Below, piece by piece: positions 18,620 to 27,286 of a DNA stretch of 44,365 bases. A program made the translations under genes and the position numbers. Source of the stretch: Methanobacteriota archaeon (GTDB lineage: Archaea; Thermoplasmatota; Poseidoniia; Poseidoniales; Poseidoniaceae). Position 1 is the stretch's first letter, and the number at the start of each line of letters is the position of its first letter. The notes beneath the pieces were generated by a model. That model saw nothing but the letters and a program-made list of their open reading frames with translations. It searched no databases and was not told the origin of the DNA. The stretch is taken from assembly GCA_018650165.1 (NCBI GenBank), contig JABIGM010000021.1, forward strand, positions 1-44,365, written 5' to 3'.

Positions 18620-20524
18620 ATGCGCAGCGCTCTGTTGTTTACCACAATCCTTCTTTTTGCGATTGTCCCTTTCTCAAACCCGGTCACAGCAGACGGTTTA
18701 GATGAAAATTCAGGAATTACAATTTCCGCATCATTCGACAATTCTACAGAAATGACCGCCATTAACATCACAATGCCATTAACCAATAATGCAACCCTCC
18801 TAGACGAAATGAAAGACACGACTTTCTCAATTTACAGAATCTTTGCAGGAGATTGGCCAGTATTGGCAGAAACAATTGCATCAGAAATACAATTTTGTAC
18901 TCAAGGCTCGTCAAACTCTGAGTGTTCGGGAAGTAGTTTTGAAATAGAATATTATCCTCTACTTCTCGACTCTCATACCGAGTATGAATATGTTTTAGCA
19001 TTCAACAGCGTCTTCATACTAAGCAACACATTAGAAGAAATAATTACCCCTAGTTTCGCAGTAGAAAATCTATCAGGCGCATATTCCGATGATGTGACAA
19101 CCCTTACATGGGATTATCCCGAAGGAATCCCAATGAACCATTCTGTAATGATTTACAGTCACGATTCTCCAGCAACAAGAGAGAACTGGAATGGAATGGC
19201 AAAAACAATCGTTAGTAGCAGCGTATCTGCTGGAACTACAAGTTACGATATCAACTACTCCGAAGAATCCGTGGAAAGAGAAATTTTCTATTCGGTCACA
19301 TTATTGTATGAAACTTCAGAAGATACCCGATTTATTGGAACTAACACGCTCTCCGAGTCAGTAAAGGAAGATAATACAGCCCCGCTATTTATTGGAGAAT
19401 TATCGGCAAGTTTCAACCCAAATACCGATACTACACTCATAGATTGGGGGGAAGGGGTTGCGGATGAAGATCTAACGATAAACATCTACAGGTCTGAACT
19501 AGAATTACAAGCATTGGATCCCAATAGCATGGTTGCGGTAGTCGATGCAAGCATGAGTTCCTATGAACTACAAATTCCAATCGGAGAACATCGCCAATCG
19601 TGGTATGCAATATCTTTGGCCGATTCACAAGGAAATGAAATTCTCGAATTAACCGAAGCTTCTCCTGTGGCAGAGCCGATAATCGAAACAACAACGACAG
19701 CGCCTTCAGTATCAGATATTTCAGCCGAAAGGTTTGCAGATGGAACAATTACCATTTTTTGGGAAGACAATACACAAAACCCAAACACAATTGCAAGATT
19801 ATGGCGCTCCATCGAAGGACCAATTCAATCATTGGATAATGTTCAAGAATTAACTCCTATCAATGCTAGTGCTGGGCAATTTTCACATAACCCGCTTAAT
19901 GCTGCAGACCAAGTTTGGTATGCAATTACCATTGAAGGCACCTGGGGTACAAGCACAATACCTTGGCATTATGAAGAGTTGAACATTGGTTCTAATTCTA
20001 TGAGTAGCCCATTTAGGGAAACAGAAAACATATCGACTGATGAACCAACCTCTGGCATATTAGCTCAAGTCCAATCTTCTACTGGCGTTGGCGGTAACAT
20101 AAGTGACGGTTCTTTGATTTCTTTGGGAGCCATGTATGAGGGCGACATAATTATTATTTCAACATCTTCTATAGTAACTAACATCTCTTGTCACGAAATT
20201 GCAGGACAGGGCACCTCGATAGGTTCAGGGCTAGATTGGACACTATCTTTCAGTGCCAATCAAACAGGTGAAACATGCCTAGGAACTATTGTTGATGGTC
20301 AAGATGAAATTGGTTTTACTCTAACTTGGAATTATATCGAAACAATTGCAAATAACAGTGAAGACACAGATGTTGATGATAGTGACAATGCTACTGAAAA
20401 AGATGATACGAAAGGAAAGAATAAAAATTCAGTCTCTGAAATAATATTGGCAATAGTAATTGCAGCATTACTACTGTATCTATTTGTCATGTTGCGCCCG
20501 CAAAACCATGACGAGGAAGAGTGA
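18620..20524 (+). CDS. Secreted, membrane-anchored protein with fibronectin-III-like beta domains
   Basis: I prefer ATG 18620 over the in-frame GTG at 18614, since the signal peptide MRSALLFTTILLFAIVPFSN starts directly there. The 634-residue product has a cleavage region near residue 25 and then repeats of about 90-100 residues with FN3-like features (for instance VTTLTWDYPEGIP, TTLIDWGEGVADED and GTITIFWEDNTQNPN, each a strand ending in a conserved Trp). A short acidic, Asn/Asp-rich linker leads to one membrane helix (ILAIVIAALLLYLFVML) with a short cytoplasmic tail. It is thus exposed outside the cell. It lies 36 bases after the HEAT-like gene and ends immediately against the stop of the next, convergent gene. 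No catalytic motif is visible. Confidence 0.8.
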   Translation: MRSALLFTTILLFAIVPFSNPVTADGLDENSGITISASFDNSTEMTAINITMPLTNNATLLDEMKDTTFSIYRIFAGDWPVLAETIASEIQFCTQGSSNSECSGSSFEIEYYPLLLDSHTEYEYVLAFNSVFILSNTLEEIITPSFAVENLSGAYSDDVTTLTWDYPEGIPMNHSVMIYSHDSPATRENWNGMAKTIVSSSVSAGTTSYDINYSEESVEREIFYSVTLLYETSEDTRFIGTNTLSESVKEDNTAPLFIGELSASFNPNTDTTLIDWGEGVADEDLTINIYRSELELQALDPNSMVAVVDASMSSYELQIPIGEHRQSWYAISLADSQGNEILELTEASPVAEPIIETTTTAPSVSDISAERFADGTITIFWEDNTQNPNTIARLWRSIEGPIQSLDNVQELTPINASAGQFSHNPLNAADQVWYAITIEGTWGTSTIPWHYEELNIGSNSMSSPFRETENISTDEPTSGILAQVQSSTGVGGNISDGSLISLGAMYEGDIIIISTSSIVTNISCHEIAGQGTSIGSGLDWTLSFSANQTGETCLGTIVDGQDEIGFTLTWNYIETIANNSEDTDVDDSDNATEKDDTKGKNKNSVSEIILAIVIAALLLYLFVMLRPQNHDEEE

Positions 20525-20935
20525 TTATTCTTCTTCAAAATTAGCTAGAGGCCCCGCCGTAGACATCCACACGTAAACTCCGTTTGTGGTCACCAGTAGC
20601 CCTACTAAGGACAGAACCAGCCCAGCGGGCTCTGGAAAAAAATCCAGTCTTCCCACAGCATAAGAGATACCCAGCAAGACCAACCCAGTAGTCACAACTA
20701 GAGGGGATGTGCTGGCAGGGTCTTTCCATAAATCCAGAGTCGGAACAACCCCTTTGATGCTAAAAGTAACCCGAAACCATGCCAGATAGAGTAGCATCAT
20801 TCCAGACAAACCCAATGCTCCAGAGGTAAATGTTGAATCATCCCATGGACCGTTAGGGGAAATATCTGTGAATGTAATTCCAACCAATATCAGACCGAGA
20901 GCGGCAAAGTGTCTCCACTCAGCCTTTGCGCCCAT
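20525..20935 (-). CDS. Small four-helix membrane protein, unknown function
   Basis: The product (136 residues from ATG 20935; an in-frame TTG at 20968 would add 11) has four predicted membrane helices: HFAALGLILVGITF, LGLSGMMLLYLAWF, LVVTTGLVLLGISYAVG and GLVLSLVGLLVTTNGVYVW. The loops are short, and the C-terminus is acidic. No family is recognised. The gene is convergent with the secreted-protein gene, with no intergenic base, and divergent from the GalU-like gene, whose start lies 52 bases away, so the two promoters must overlap. Confidence 0.65.
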   Translation of the reverse strand: MGAKAEWRHFAALGLILVGITFTDISPNGPWDDSTFTSGALGLSGMMLLYLAWFRVTFSIKGVVPTLDLWKDPASTSPLVVTTGLVLLGISYAVGRLDFFPEPAGLVLSLVGLLVTTNGVYVWMSTAGPLANFEEE

Positions 20936-20987
20936 GAAGGTGCTACGGGCCGCGACCCTTGAAAGCAATGGGGCCGTGAGGGGGGCA

Positions 20988-21845
20988 ATGGCAGCGGTTC
21001 AAGACGCATTGTTGGTAGCAGGCGGCATCGGTTCGCGAATGCTACCTGCAAGTGCCGCTATTGCAAAGGAAGCACTCCCTCTTGTCGACATCCCTGCTCT
21101 TTCACATTTAGCCCGTGAGGCTGTAGCAGCCGGCGCTAAGCGAATACATATCATCACTTCACCACGTAAAGATTTGAGTGGATTATTGAAAGACAATTCT
21201 TGGCTAGAAAACAAGAGAGCCGACATCGATAAAGAGATACTCTCGCCATTTTTAGATATCGAGGTCCATGTCCACGTACAAGAAACACCAAGGGGCTTTG
21301 GAGATGCTCTTAGTTGTGCATTACATGCCATCGAAGGCCCTTTCATGGTACTATTGGGAGATAATATCTTACTAGATTCCTTTTCATCAAGTACAAATTA
21401 CACACCCTCAAACGCTTCACGACTATTAGTTGAAGCATTCGAAAGGACCAATCTTCCTTGTGTTGGACTAGCATCGGTTTCAGATCCCGAGAACTACGGA
21501 GTAGTATCTATGGAAGGGGAGTTAGTGAAAGAAATTGTCGAAAAACCACAGGCTGGCACAGCCCCCTCAAATCTGGTTTTGTGTGGGAGATACATATTCA
21601 CTTCAGATACATCTCAACTACTTGAAAAATACAATTTTGAGGAATATGGAGAATTACAATCGATTGCTATTCAACAGCATTGGATGCAAACCAATGGACT
21701 TGTAGGCGTCGAACTCAAGGGATACCAATGGTATGATTCAGGAGCACCACTTCCTTGGTTAAAGAGCCAAATAGACTATGCATTACGAAGAGAAGACATG
21801 AGTCAAGAAATCAGAGATTGGTTAAATGATAGACTTCAGCGCTGA
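20988..21845 (+). CDS. galU: GalU-like UTP--glucose-1-phosphate uridylyltransferase
   Basis: I start at ATG 20988, preceded by the GAGGGGGG ribosome-binding site at 20979-20986; the longer open frame lacks this signal. The 285-residue protein has the nucleotidyltransferase signature ALLVAGGIGSRMLPASAAIAKEALPLVD at its N-terminus, where the G-G-x-G-S-R loop and the lysine in KEALP bind the nucleoside triphosphate. VLLGDNIL gives the metal-binding aspartate, and YGVV, EIVEKP, APSN and GRYIF are blocks shared with GalU rather than with RfbA. GalU makes UDP-glucose for glycans and glycolipids. The last 10 bases overlap the 3' end of the convergent RNase HI gene. Another nucleotidyltransferase is at 27287-27985. 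Confidence 0.85.
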   Translation: MAAVQDALLVAGGIGSRMLPASAAIAKEALPLVDIPALSHLAREAVAAGAKRIHIITSPRKDLSGLLKDNSWLENKRADIDKEILSPFLDIEVHVHVQETPRGFGDALSCALHAIEGPFMVLLGDNILLDSFSSSTNYTPSNASRLLVEAFERTNLPCVGLASVSDPENYGVVSMEGELVKEIVEKPQAGTAPSNLVLCGRYIFTSDTSQLLEKYNFEEYGELQSIAIQQHWMQTNGLVGVELKGYQWYDSGAPLPWLKSQIDYALRREDMSQEIRDWLNDRLQR

Positions 21846-22360
21846 CCTGGTTTCCAGAAAGAAAGAGAAAGCGGAACCTCTCCAGTTGCCGCACGAATAG
21901 CAAGATGGTCAGCGCGTTCATTCCAACGATGGCCACTATGAGCTTTGACATGCTCCCAGGATATTTTTCTTAGTAACGACACCTCGTCCCAAAGAGAACG
22001 AATATGAGAAACTAACCGTTTGTTAGCCTTTGCTTTCCAAGCGCCTGTTGCCTGATTTCCAGCATATTGAGAGTCGGTTTTAATCACAATGTCTGAATCA
22101 CCGCCCTCTGTTAATATCCAACGTAGAGCAGATGCAAATGCGGAAAGTTCAGCAGTATTGTTTGAACCCACCTCTGCGCCAATAAACGAATCAGCATCAG
22201 GGTCGGTAATCACCTTTCCATGAAATTCATGTAGAATTTCTCCATTACCTCGACCTAAATCATTAGATCCAGTAATGATTACAACACCCCAGCCTGCAGG
22301 CGTTTCACTATCCACATTTTGATTCCCAATACAAGAACCATCAACATAGACGTGGAGCAT
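21836..22360 (-). CDS. rnhA: Ribonuclease HI
   Basis: The catalytic D-E-D-D residues of type 1 RNase H are visible: YVDGSC at the N-terminus, NNTAEL near residue 66, KTDSQYAGN near 93 and HVKAHSGHRWNERADHLA near 135-152, which also holds the catalytic-loop histidine. The 174-residue length fits RNase HI with a small insertion after the first strand. It cleaves the RNA strand of RNA-DNA hybrids at primers and R-loops. ATG 22360 is favoured because GGTGAG lies upstream and the protein then starts next to YVDGS; GTG 22375 or TTG 22378 would overlap the gcvH stop. It is coupled to gcvH on the minus strand. Confidence 0.93.
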   Translation of the reverse strand: MLHVYVDGSCIGNQNVDSETPAGWGVVIITGSNDLGRGNGEILHEFHGKVITDPDADSFIGAEVGSNNTAELSAFASALRWILTEGGDSDIVIKTDSQYAGNQATGAWKAKANKRLVSHIRSLWDEVSLLRKISWEHVKAHSGHRWNERADHLAIRAATGEVPLSLSFWKPGQR

Positions 22361-22367
22361 TGGAATT

Positions 22368-22751
22368 TCACTCACCAATCTCAGCTTTGTAATCTGCAGC
22401 CGACATCAGATTTGAAATTGCAGAAGCATCATCTAATTTCATACGAACAATCCATCCTTCGCCGTATGGATCGGTATTCATTAATTCAGGAGCATCGTCA
22501 AGGTCATCGTTTACCGCGGTGATTTCACCAGAAAGCGGTGCAAAAATCGGAGATGCTGATTTCACGGATTCAACTATTGCAAACTCTTCCATTTCAGCAC
22601 AAACTTCACCCTCTTCAGGTAATTCGATATAGACAATATCTGTTAGTGCGTTTTGAGCATGATCGGTAATTCCGATAGTAATCTCGTCACCGTTAATCAA
22701 CATCCATTCATGCTCTTTAGTATAGTACAGACCTTCTGGGACCTCGCTCAT
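22368..22751 (-). CDS. gcvH: Glycine cleavage system H protein
   Basis: The 127-residue protein is a full-length H protein. The lipoylated lysine lies in AIVESVKSASPIFAP near residue 65, inside the lipoyl domain, and the N-terminal KEHEWMLINGDEITIGIT block is highly characteristic, as is NTDPYGEGWIVRMK near the end. It shuttles the aminomethyl group between the P, T and L proteins of the glycine cleavage complex, or serves as a lipoyl carrier. None of the other subunits is in the window. GGGAG precedes ATG 22751. It is followed at once by rnhA. Confidence 0.96.
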   Translation of the reverse strand: MSEVPEGLYYTKEHEWMLINGDEITIGITDHAQNALTDIVYIELPEEGEVCAEMEEFAIVESVKSASPIFAPLSGEITAVNDDLDDAPELMNTDPYGEGWIVRMKLDDASAISNLMSAADYKAEIGE

Positions 22752-22799
22752 GTCTCTCCCTCTGGTTTGCTGCAGACAGTTAAAGGCATCAAACCTTTC

Positions 22800-23618
22800 T
22801 CACAATTGATTAGAGCAATGCGGGCAAATATTCCATGAAGGGTCGGCGGTATTTCCACAACTAGGACAGGTTTTATGGGTGCTATCTGCAATCATGACAG
22901 AATCATTTAGCACAGTATTACCTACTTGTCCAATTTGAACAACCGGTTGATTTTGTTCTAGGTGCTCTTGTCTAATTCTTCCGGCTTCAGCAAACATTTC
23001 AGCTTTCTGATAAGCCTCAGCAGCACCTTCCCAATTGCGAGCTAATTCGAGATTTCGCGCCTCTTTAATCCATGTTTGTTTTGCCTTTCCTGGCCCAGCA
23101 GGCACGCTAGGGGCGATTTGTTGAATAGGAGGTGATTGAATAGGCGTTCTAACCTGGGGCACAGGGATATACTGTGGTTGAGCAACTGGTACGTATTGCG
23201 GTTGTTGTTGAATAATTACAACCCGCTGGTCATCTGTCCTAGTGCTCAATGCACTAATTCCGAATATAACAGAGAAGCAACACGTTGAAGATCCAAGCAT
23301 TGAGTAAATTGGGCTATCACCATCGATTTCATCAGAACCATCGTCACAATCCTCTTTGCCATCATTTTCAATACTATCAGCGTATTCTAAACTACCATCG
23401 GGATTTGTAGTGCCTTCGCCCCTAATTATCTCCCCATCATCGCATTCATACACCCAGTCCCAATTGTTCGTTCCATGCCCATATCGATAGCTTCCCGAAT
23501 CGCTCGAACTTCCAGAGATCCCAAGAAAAATGATTGCAATAATACCCAAAACAATACACACATTCCAGTACATTTGTTTCTTTTTTGCACCTTCGCTTTT
23601 TGGTAGGTTGATGTTCAT
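22800..23618 (-). CDS. Membrane protein with acidic DCDDGSDE motif and C-terminal zinc ribbon
   Basis: This 272-residue protein has a membrane helix at residues 18-36 (NVCIVLGIIAIIFLG), an acidic outer loop with CDDGEII and GKEDCDDGSDE, and a second hydrophobic segment (SSTCCFSVIFGISAL). Residues 130-180 are rich in Gln and Pro, 180-225 form a helical TPR-like stretch (NLELARNWEGAAEAYQKAEMF), and the C-terminus is a zinc ribbon with CPSCGN and ICPHC. The outer loop resembles the calcium-binding end of an LDL-receptor class A repeat but lacks the full set of six cysteines. The cytoplasmic part has the layout of a zinc-ribbon/TPR adaptor. It overlaps the gene upstream on the same strand by four bases. 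Confidence 0.7.
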   Translation of the reverse strand: MNINLPKSEGAKKKQMYWNVCIVLGIIAIIFLGISGSSSDSGSYRYGHGTNNWDWVYECDDGEIIRGEGTTNPDGSLEYADSIENDGKEDCDDGSDEIDGDSPIYSMLGSSTCCFSVIFGISALSTRTDDQRVVIIQQQPQYVPVAQPQYIPVPQVRTPIQSPPIQQIAPSVPAGPGKAKQTWIKEARNLELARNWEGAAEAYQKAEMFAEAGRIRQEHLEQNQPVVQIGQVGNTVLNDSVMIADSTHKTCPSCGNTADPSWNICPHCSNQL

Positions 23619-23953
23619 TCCTCACCCTCCAATTCCTTCGATAGTACTGTATGTTCAAGTCTAGCCCAAGCATTTCCAACATCATTATCGGTTTTCGTTT
23701 GAGTCAATTCCGATTCAATGCGCGATGCCATCGTAGAACGATTTTCGTTAGGAAACACTCTGCCCAAAACCCCTTCTCCACGACCAGTCGGCACAGATAA
23801 CATTAACATTAAAATTCCAATAAAAGGAACTGCAAAACCGATCTCTGGGGTTTCTATTGTTAAGATGCCAGAAATAAAACCCAATCCACTTGCTAAAAGG
23901 AGACCTAAGCCGGTCCCAACCAGTAAGCGTTGTGCGCTGGCAGCGGGGGTCAT
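23615..23953 (-). CDS. Small membrane protein, unknown function
   Basis: I choose ATG 23953 because GGAG lies five bases upstream; a TTG at 23968 is the alternative. The 112-residue product has two membrane helices (LLVGTGLGLLLASGLGFISG and FAVPFIGILMLMLSVP) joined by a short acidic loop, then a polar C-terminal tail with a helical region. The stop overlaps the start of the following zinc-ribbon membrane protein (ATGA), so the two are translationally coupled and may work together. No family is recognised. Confidence 0.65.
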   Translation of the reverse strand: MTPAASAQRLLVGTGLGLLLASGLGFISGILTIETPEIGFAVPFIGILMLMLSVPTGRGEGVLGRVFPNENRSTMASRIESELTQTKTDNDVGNAWARLEHTVLSKELEGEE

Positions 23954-23995
23954 GCTCACTCCAATCAATTATAGTGAATGAACCCAACGCCTAAA

Positions 23996-24589
23996 TCAGT
24001 ATGTTTCACGCATCAATTTATGAATTTTGTAAGGCAACAAGGCACGATTCACAGGTGTCACTTCGAGAATTCGCGCATCGTCTCTTCTTCGAATATCTTG
24101 CAGTAATGGATGGCGACTCTTTTTGTGGAGTGCCAATAAAGTTGGTTTATCGACTTCTAGTGCAGACCTAACTACATTGACGAAACCTTCAGATTCAACG
24201 GTAAACTTTCCAATTTCATCGATGACGATAACTTCTGAGTAATCCCTTGCATGCTCTATTGCAGGTATTGCAACACTATCCAAGGAGTCGGTATCGATAC
24301 CGTAGCCTAATACGCGAAGCCTACTGTCTATGCTTTTGTGAGCCATAACAGCTTCAGCCCCGGTATGAATATCTATTACTTTGTATCCAACGCGTTCTGA
24401 ATTTTCCATAATTGGTTCAGTACGTAACCCCCCAATGAGGTCGGTATTGGCACCATCTCCTCCCCTAGCGTTTATTTCGCGCCTTCTTTCTTCTTCAAGC
24501 ATTTCTACCACTTTTGATAAAACTGCAGATTTGCCAGACCTCGGGAGTCCGGTAATTCCTATTTTTGGATGTATTCCCACTATAACCAC
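23996..24589 (-). CDS. THEP1-type nucleoside-triphosphatase
   Basis: This 197-residue P-loop protein matches the THEP1 (NTPase_1) family in order and spacing: Walker A GITGLPRSGKSAV at residues 11-23, GGLRTEPI and ERVGYKVIDI in the conserved middle, and a Walker B region VIVIDEIGKFTVES near residue 120. Members hydrolyse NTPs slowly in vitro and are related to small nucleotide kinases; the cellular substrate is not known. The GTG start at 24589 lacks a clear ribosome-binding site. Upstream, 24590-24790 is a 200-base gap with G- and A-runs that I cannot assign to a gene. The gene runs in the same direction as the flanking minus-strand genes. Confidence 0.82.
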   Translation of the reverse strand: MVIVGIHPKIGITGLPRSGKSAVLSKVVEMLEEERRREINARGGDGANTDLIGGLRTEPIMENSERVGYKVIDIHTGAEAVMAHKSIDSRLRVLGYGIDTDSLDSVAIPAIEHARDYSEVIVIDEIGKFTVESEGFVNVVRSALEVDKPTLLALHKKSRHPLLQDIRRRDDARILEVTPVNRALLPYKIHKLMRETY

Positions 24590-24790
24590 TCACTGAAATT
24601 CGGGTTCACGAATTGCACTGGTTGCTTCGAGGGCGGTACTGATAATAAAGCATGGGGGGGAAAACGTGTTTTTTCTTGATTCCGGAAACGTCAAACCCGC
24701 ATCCGACAAAAAACCCAAGGGGAAAATTAGTACAGTTTGTTGGGAAAGTAATTCCTAAAGAGTCCGTTTTGAGCAAAAAACAATTCGAAA

Positions 24791-25249
24791 TCACAGTATG
24801 GACTCGTCACCAGGCATTGGTAAAGCAATGATTGAACGACCTAATGCTCCATGCTTCCATGACAGTGAAACCCAATCTAAAATACTAGATAATTCGTTTT
24901 CAGAGAGTCCTCCGGCATCTGAAACTCTTCGTAAAGCCCACAATTCAGCCTCATCATATTCTCCATCAACAGAAGCTAACAAAGCCGAATCCCTTAATGC
25001 GATTCTTATTGCAGAAACTTCCATTCCATCAAGGATAGATTCTAGTTCTGGAGGCTGTGTTAGAAGTTGTCTTACTTCTTCACGACTTTCCGGATGTAAC
25101 ATCATGGAACCCATAGCTGCTTCAATGCCTGAAATTTCTTCGCGGACCAATGCACCATCTGATGCGGCCACAAGAACAAGAATACACGCAATCTTTCGGC
25201 GCTGCTCTTCTGGAAGAGACAGTGCAGCATCTGGTAACAGACCAATCAC
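24791..25249 (-). CDS. TerB-like helical protein, copy 2
   Basis: The 152-residue all-helical protein resembles TerB/DjlA-type domains: ILVLVAASDGALVREEISGIEAAMG at residues 26-50 has the conserved A-x-D-G-x-V/L-x-x-E-E helix pair, and ALLASVDGEYDEAELWALRRV repeats it near residue 90. These acidic helix pairs may bind metal. It is clearly paralogous to its upstream neighbour, sharing an N-terminal LLPD-LP block, a QPPELESILDGM/NPPTLEKCLENL block and a final ILDWVSLSWKHG/LLSWTVEGYAWMQSG segment. It overlaps that gene by four bases (ATGA). The function of this family in archaea is unknown. Confidence 0.75.
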   Translation of the reverse strand: MIGLLPDAALSLPEEQRRKIACILVLVAASDGALVREEISGIEAAMGSMMLHPESREEVRQLLTQPPELESILDGMEVSAIRIALRDSALLASVDGEYDEAELWALRRVSDAGGLSENELSSILDWVSLSWKHGALGRSIIALPMPGDESIL

Positions 25250-25728
25250 CTTGACAGGTCATTTAGAAGATCGTATCCAGATTGCATCCAAGCATAACCT
25301 TCTACAGTCCAAGACAATAACCGATTGACAGCATCCGCTTGAAGTCCAAGATACTCAGCGATTTCATCTAGAACTTCCCGCTCATCTTCATCTACAGTTC
25401 CATCGGCTGCAGCCATAAGAACAGCATCTCTAAGTGCCAATCGTCCAGATTCTTCACCAAGATTTTCTAAACACTTCTCCAGAGTAGGGGGATTTTTCAA
25501 TGAAGCACGAATCATGTCACGCTGTTTTGGTGACAATAGGGCTGTACCTAAACGCTGTTCAAACATTGACATCTCTTCAACAGTTAATTCGTTGTCGACC
25601 CGCGTCATATAAGCCAACAGCATAGCATATGCGAATCGTTCGGACTGTGGTAATTTGTGCACCGTATCGGGTAGCATGTAGATGGCGTAAGCGTTGCATG
25701 ATTTCAATGCCTCGCTTCGATGGAACAT
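25246..25728 (-). CDS. TerB-like helical protein, copy 1
   Basis: This 160-residue protein precedes its paralogue in a two-gene operon. Two TerB-type helix pairs are visible: YAMLLAYMTRVDNELTVEEM near residue 33-52 and ALRDAVLMAAADGTVDEDEREVLDEI near residue 100-125, the second with the classic A-A-D-G-x-V-D-x-x-E pattern. The conserved region aligned with the paralogue begins near an internal methionine (ATG 25677), so the true start may be there rather than at 25728; neither has a clear ribosome-binding site. It is divergent from the glutaredoxin gene, with a gap of about 28 bases. TerB-like proteins are associated with membrane stress and phage-response operons, but no partner of that kind is seen here. 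Confidence 0.75.
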   Translation of the reverse strand: MFHRSEALKSCNAYAIYMLPDTVHKLPQSERFAYAMLLAYMTRVDNELTVEEMSMFEQRLGTALLSPKQRDMIRASLKNPPTLEKCLENLGEESGRLALRDAVLMAAADGTVDEDEREVLDEIAEYLGLQADAVNRLLSWTVEGYAWMQSGYDLLNDLSR

Positions 25729-25756
25729 TCAAATGTAACCATTGGTACGAAACGGT

Positions 25757-26077
25757 GTGGCGGAAATAGAGGTTTACACGAACAAAGGGTGCCCGGCCTG
25801 TGTTAGCGCTAAACACTATCTTGACAAGAAAGGCGTAGCATATGATGAAAAAAAATTAGGCAAATCTAGGAAGGTAGATGCCGAATTTTCAATTAGAACC
25901 CGTGGTGCAAAAAGCATCCCTCAAATTTTCATAAATAACGAGTACATTGGCGGTTTCGATGATTTGGTACAATACGATAAAGCCGACGAATTAGATTGGC
26001 GACTCGGACTTTGCAAACGGCCACGCGTGGGTATTTTGAAAGCATTAATCCGATTTATGAAAGGGGAGAGATACTAA
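25757..26077 (+). CDS. Glutaredoxin
   Basis: A thioredoxin-fold protein of about 106 residues with the active site CPAC in NKGCPACVSAKHYLDKKGV near the N-terminus, the cis-proline in SIPQIFINNEYIGGFDDL and the glutathione/thiol-binding GGFDD turn. Glutaredoxins reduce protein disulfides; in archaea, which generally lack glutathione, another low-molecular thiol or a thioredoxin-reductase-like partner is likely. The GTG at 25757 places the first strand (AEIEVYTN) right after the start; a TTG at 25742 would add five residues. The C-terminus is extended by a basic tail of about 20 residues (KRPRVGILKALIRFMKG). The 3' end overlaps the convergent GtrA-like gene by 23 bases. Confidence 0.9.
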   Translation: MAEIEVYTNKGCPACVSAKHYLDKKGVAYDEKKLGKSRKVDAEFSIRTRGAKSIPQIFINNEYIGGFDDLVQYDKADELDWRLGLCKRPRVGILKALIRFMKGERY

Positions 26078-26465
26078 TTTGTTTGAAGGCGATTTCCCGT
26101 TGCCCGATATAATTCAGTACGCCCCACAGACTAGAATTAATGAAGAACACAACCCAGGTGTTTATTCCCCAACTCACAGTTCCGATGTAATAGCAAGCAG
26201 AGGAACCAATCCACCCGATGGTGTATAACCCCATACTCGCTGGAATTGTCCACTTAGTATCTCTTTGCGAATGAAAGGTCCAAATTCTATGCGTCCAATG
26301 TGCGATAAACGAACCTAGAATCCAAGCAATCGACCAAGTTATAGTCGGCCAATAATTATCCTCTGGTAGGATTAACAAGAAGATTAGGAATAGTAAATAG
26401 AATGCTAAAAAGTTGACACTAGCAGTTAACAAATATCTTCGGAACGACCCATGCGCCCCTAGCAT
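26055..26465 (-). CDS. GtrA-like membrane protein
   Basis: This 136-residue protein has four membrane helices (SVNFLAFYLLFLIFLLIL, ITWSIAWILGSFIAHW, MGLYTIGWIGSSACYYIG and TWVVFFINSSLWGVLNY). The pattern fits the GtrA family: an R-Y-L-L-T-A-S helix start and the H-R-I-W-T-F motif between helices two and three, and a final N-Y-x-x-Q-R-E segment resembling the family's N-F-x-x-x-R-x-x-x-F ending. GtrA proteins move lipid-linked sugars across the membrane or assist glycosyl transfer in surface polysaccharide synthesis. ATG 26465 overlaps the stop of the sugar dehydrogenase gene (TGATG), so it ends a three-gene glycan operon. Confidence 0.82.
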   Translation of the reverse strand: MLGAHGSFRRYLLTASVNFLAFYLLFLIFLLILPEDNYWPTITWSIAWILGSFIAHWTHRIWTFHSQRDTKWTIPASMGLYTIGWIGSSACYYIGTVSWGINTWVVFFINSSLWGVLNYIGQREIAFKQISISPLS

Positions 26466-27286
26466 CAATCGTCCTCCGTAATTACGTCAGAAGATTCACC
26501 AGTGGACTTTTCTCTCAGTGCTGTATTGTCGGTTTGAATAGCATCTAACAAGGCGTAATTAACACCGTGATTACGTGCCAATTCTCGTAAAGCCAAGGAA
26601 TCCTTCGGCAAACACTTACCGCCAAATCCACGATTCAAACCCATCAAAGGCTCAAGGTGAGATTCACCTATCGGTTGATCCTGAGGGGTAGTAATGATGT
26701 CCCTAATTTTGGACCAATCAACTCCAATGGCTTGACAAATATCGTACATTTGGTTTGCAAAAATTACTTTCATAGCATAGAAATTATTTTTGGTATACTT
26801 CACCATCTCGGCTTCAGTACAATTTGTATGAAATGTATTGTTTCCTATCAGCACACCCGCCGAGTAGTGATGTTGAAACACGATTTCAGCAACATCGGTA
26901 TGTTCAGTACCTACAATCAATATTTTTTGATTACCAAAATCCTCTAGGCGGTTTCTCTCAACTAAAAATTCAGGCGAATATGCTAATTTTAAGTGAGGAT
27001 ATTTTTTTTGCAACATCGTTGTAGTTCCTGGAATAACAGTACTTTTGATTACAGCGATGAAACCAGGGGGCAACTGCGATAGAATTTCTTCAACTATGCG
27101 TGTATCGCAAGAACCATCATCGTTCGCAGGAGTTGGAACTGCAATATATGCCAAATCACAGTTTTTGGTGACATGGGCCAATTCGGTGTTACGCATAGGG
27201 TCGTGAACAAACAACTCGTGTGTGTCGCTAAAGCAGTGCTCAATAGCGCCACCAACCATTCCCGCACCAATTATTCCAATCTTCAT
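26465..27286 (-). CDS. Short UDP-glucose/GDP-mannose dehydrogenase-family protein lacking the C-terminal domain
   Basis: The 273-residue protein starts with a Rossmann fold ([18 protein letters not shown]) and continues through the dehydrogenase core: [13 protein letters not shown], the STVIPGTT loop, [10 protein letters not shown], and the catalytic cysteine in [12 protein letters not shown] near residue 225. Full-length relatives have about 430 residues; this one ends some 50 residues after the catalytic cysteine and so lacks the C-terminal sugar-nucleotide-binding domain. The end is genuine rather than a recent frameshift, as the GtrA gene begins inside its stop codon. It may oxidise a sugar nucleotide to a uronic acid, or have changed substrate. 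It follows the nucleotidyltransferase gene within one base. Confidence 0.88.
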   Translation of the reverse strand: MKIGIIGAGMVGGAIEHCFSDTHELFVHDPMRNTELAHVTKNCDLAYIAVPTPANDDGSCDTRIVEEILSQLPPGFIAVIKSTVIPGTTTMLQKKYPHLKLAYSPEFLVERNRLEDFGNQKILIVGTEHTDVAEIVFQHHYSAGVLIGNNTFHTNCTEAEMVKYTKNNFYAMKVIFANQMYDICQAIGVDWSKIRDIITTPQDQPIGESHLEPLMGLNRGFGGKCLPKDSLALRELARNHGVNYALLDAIQTDNTALREKSTGESSDVITEDD

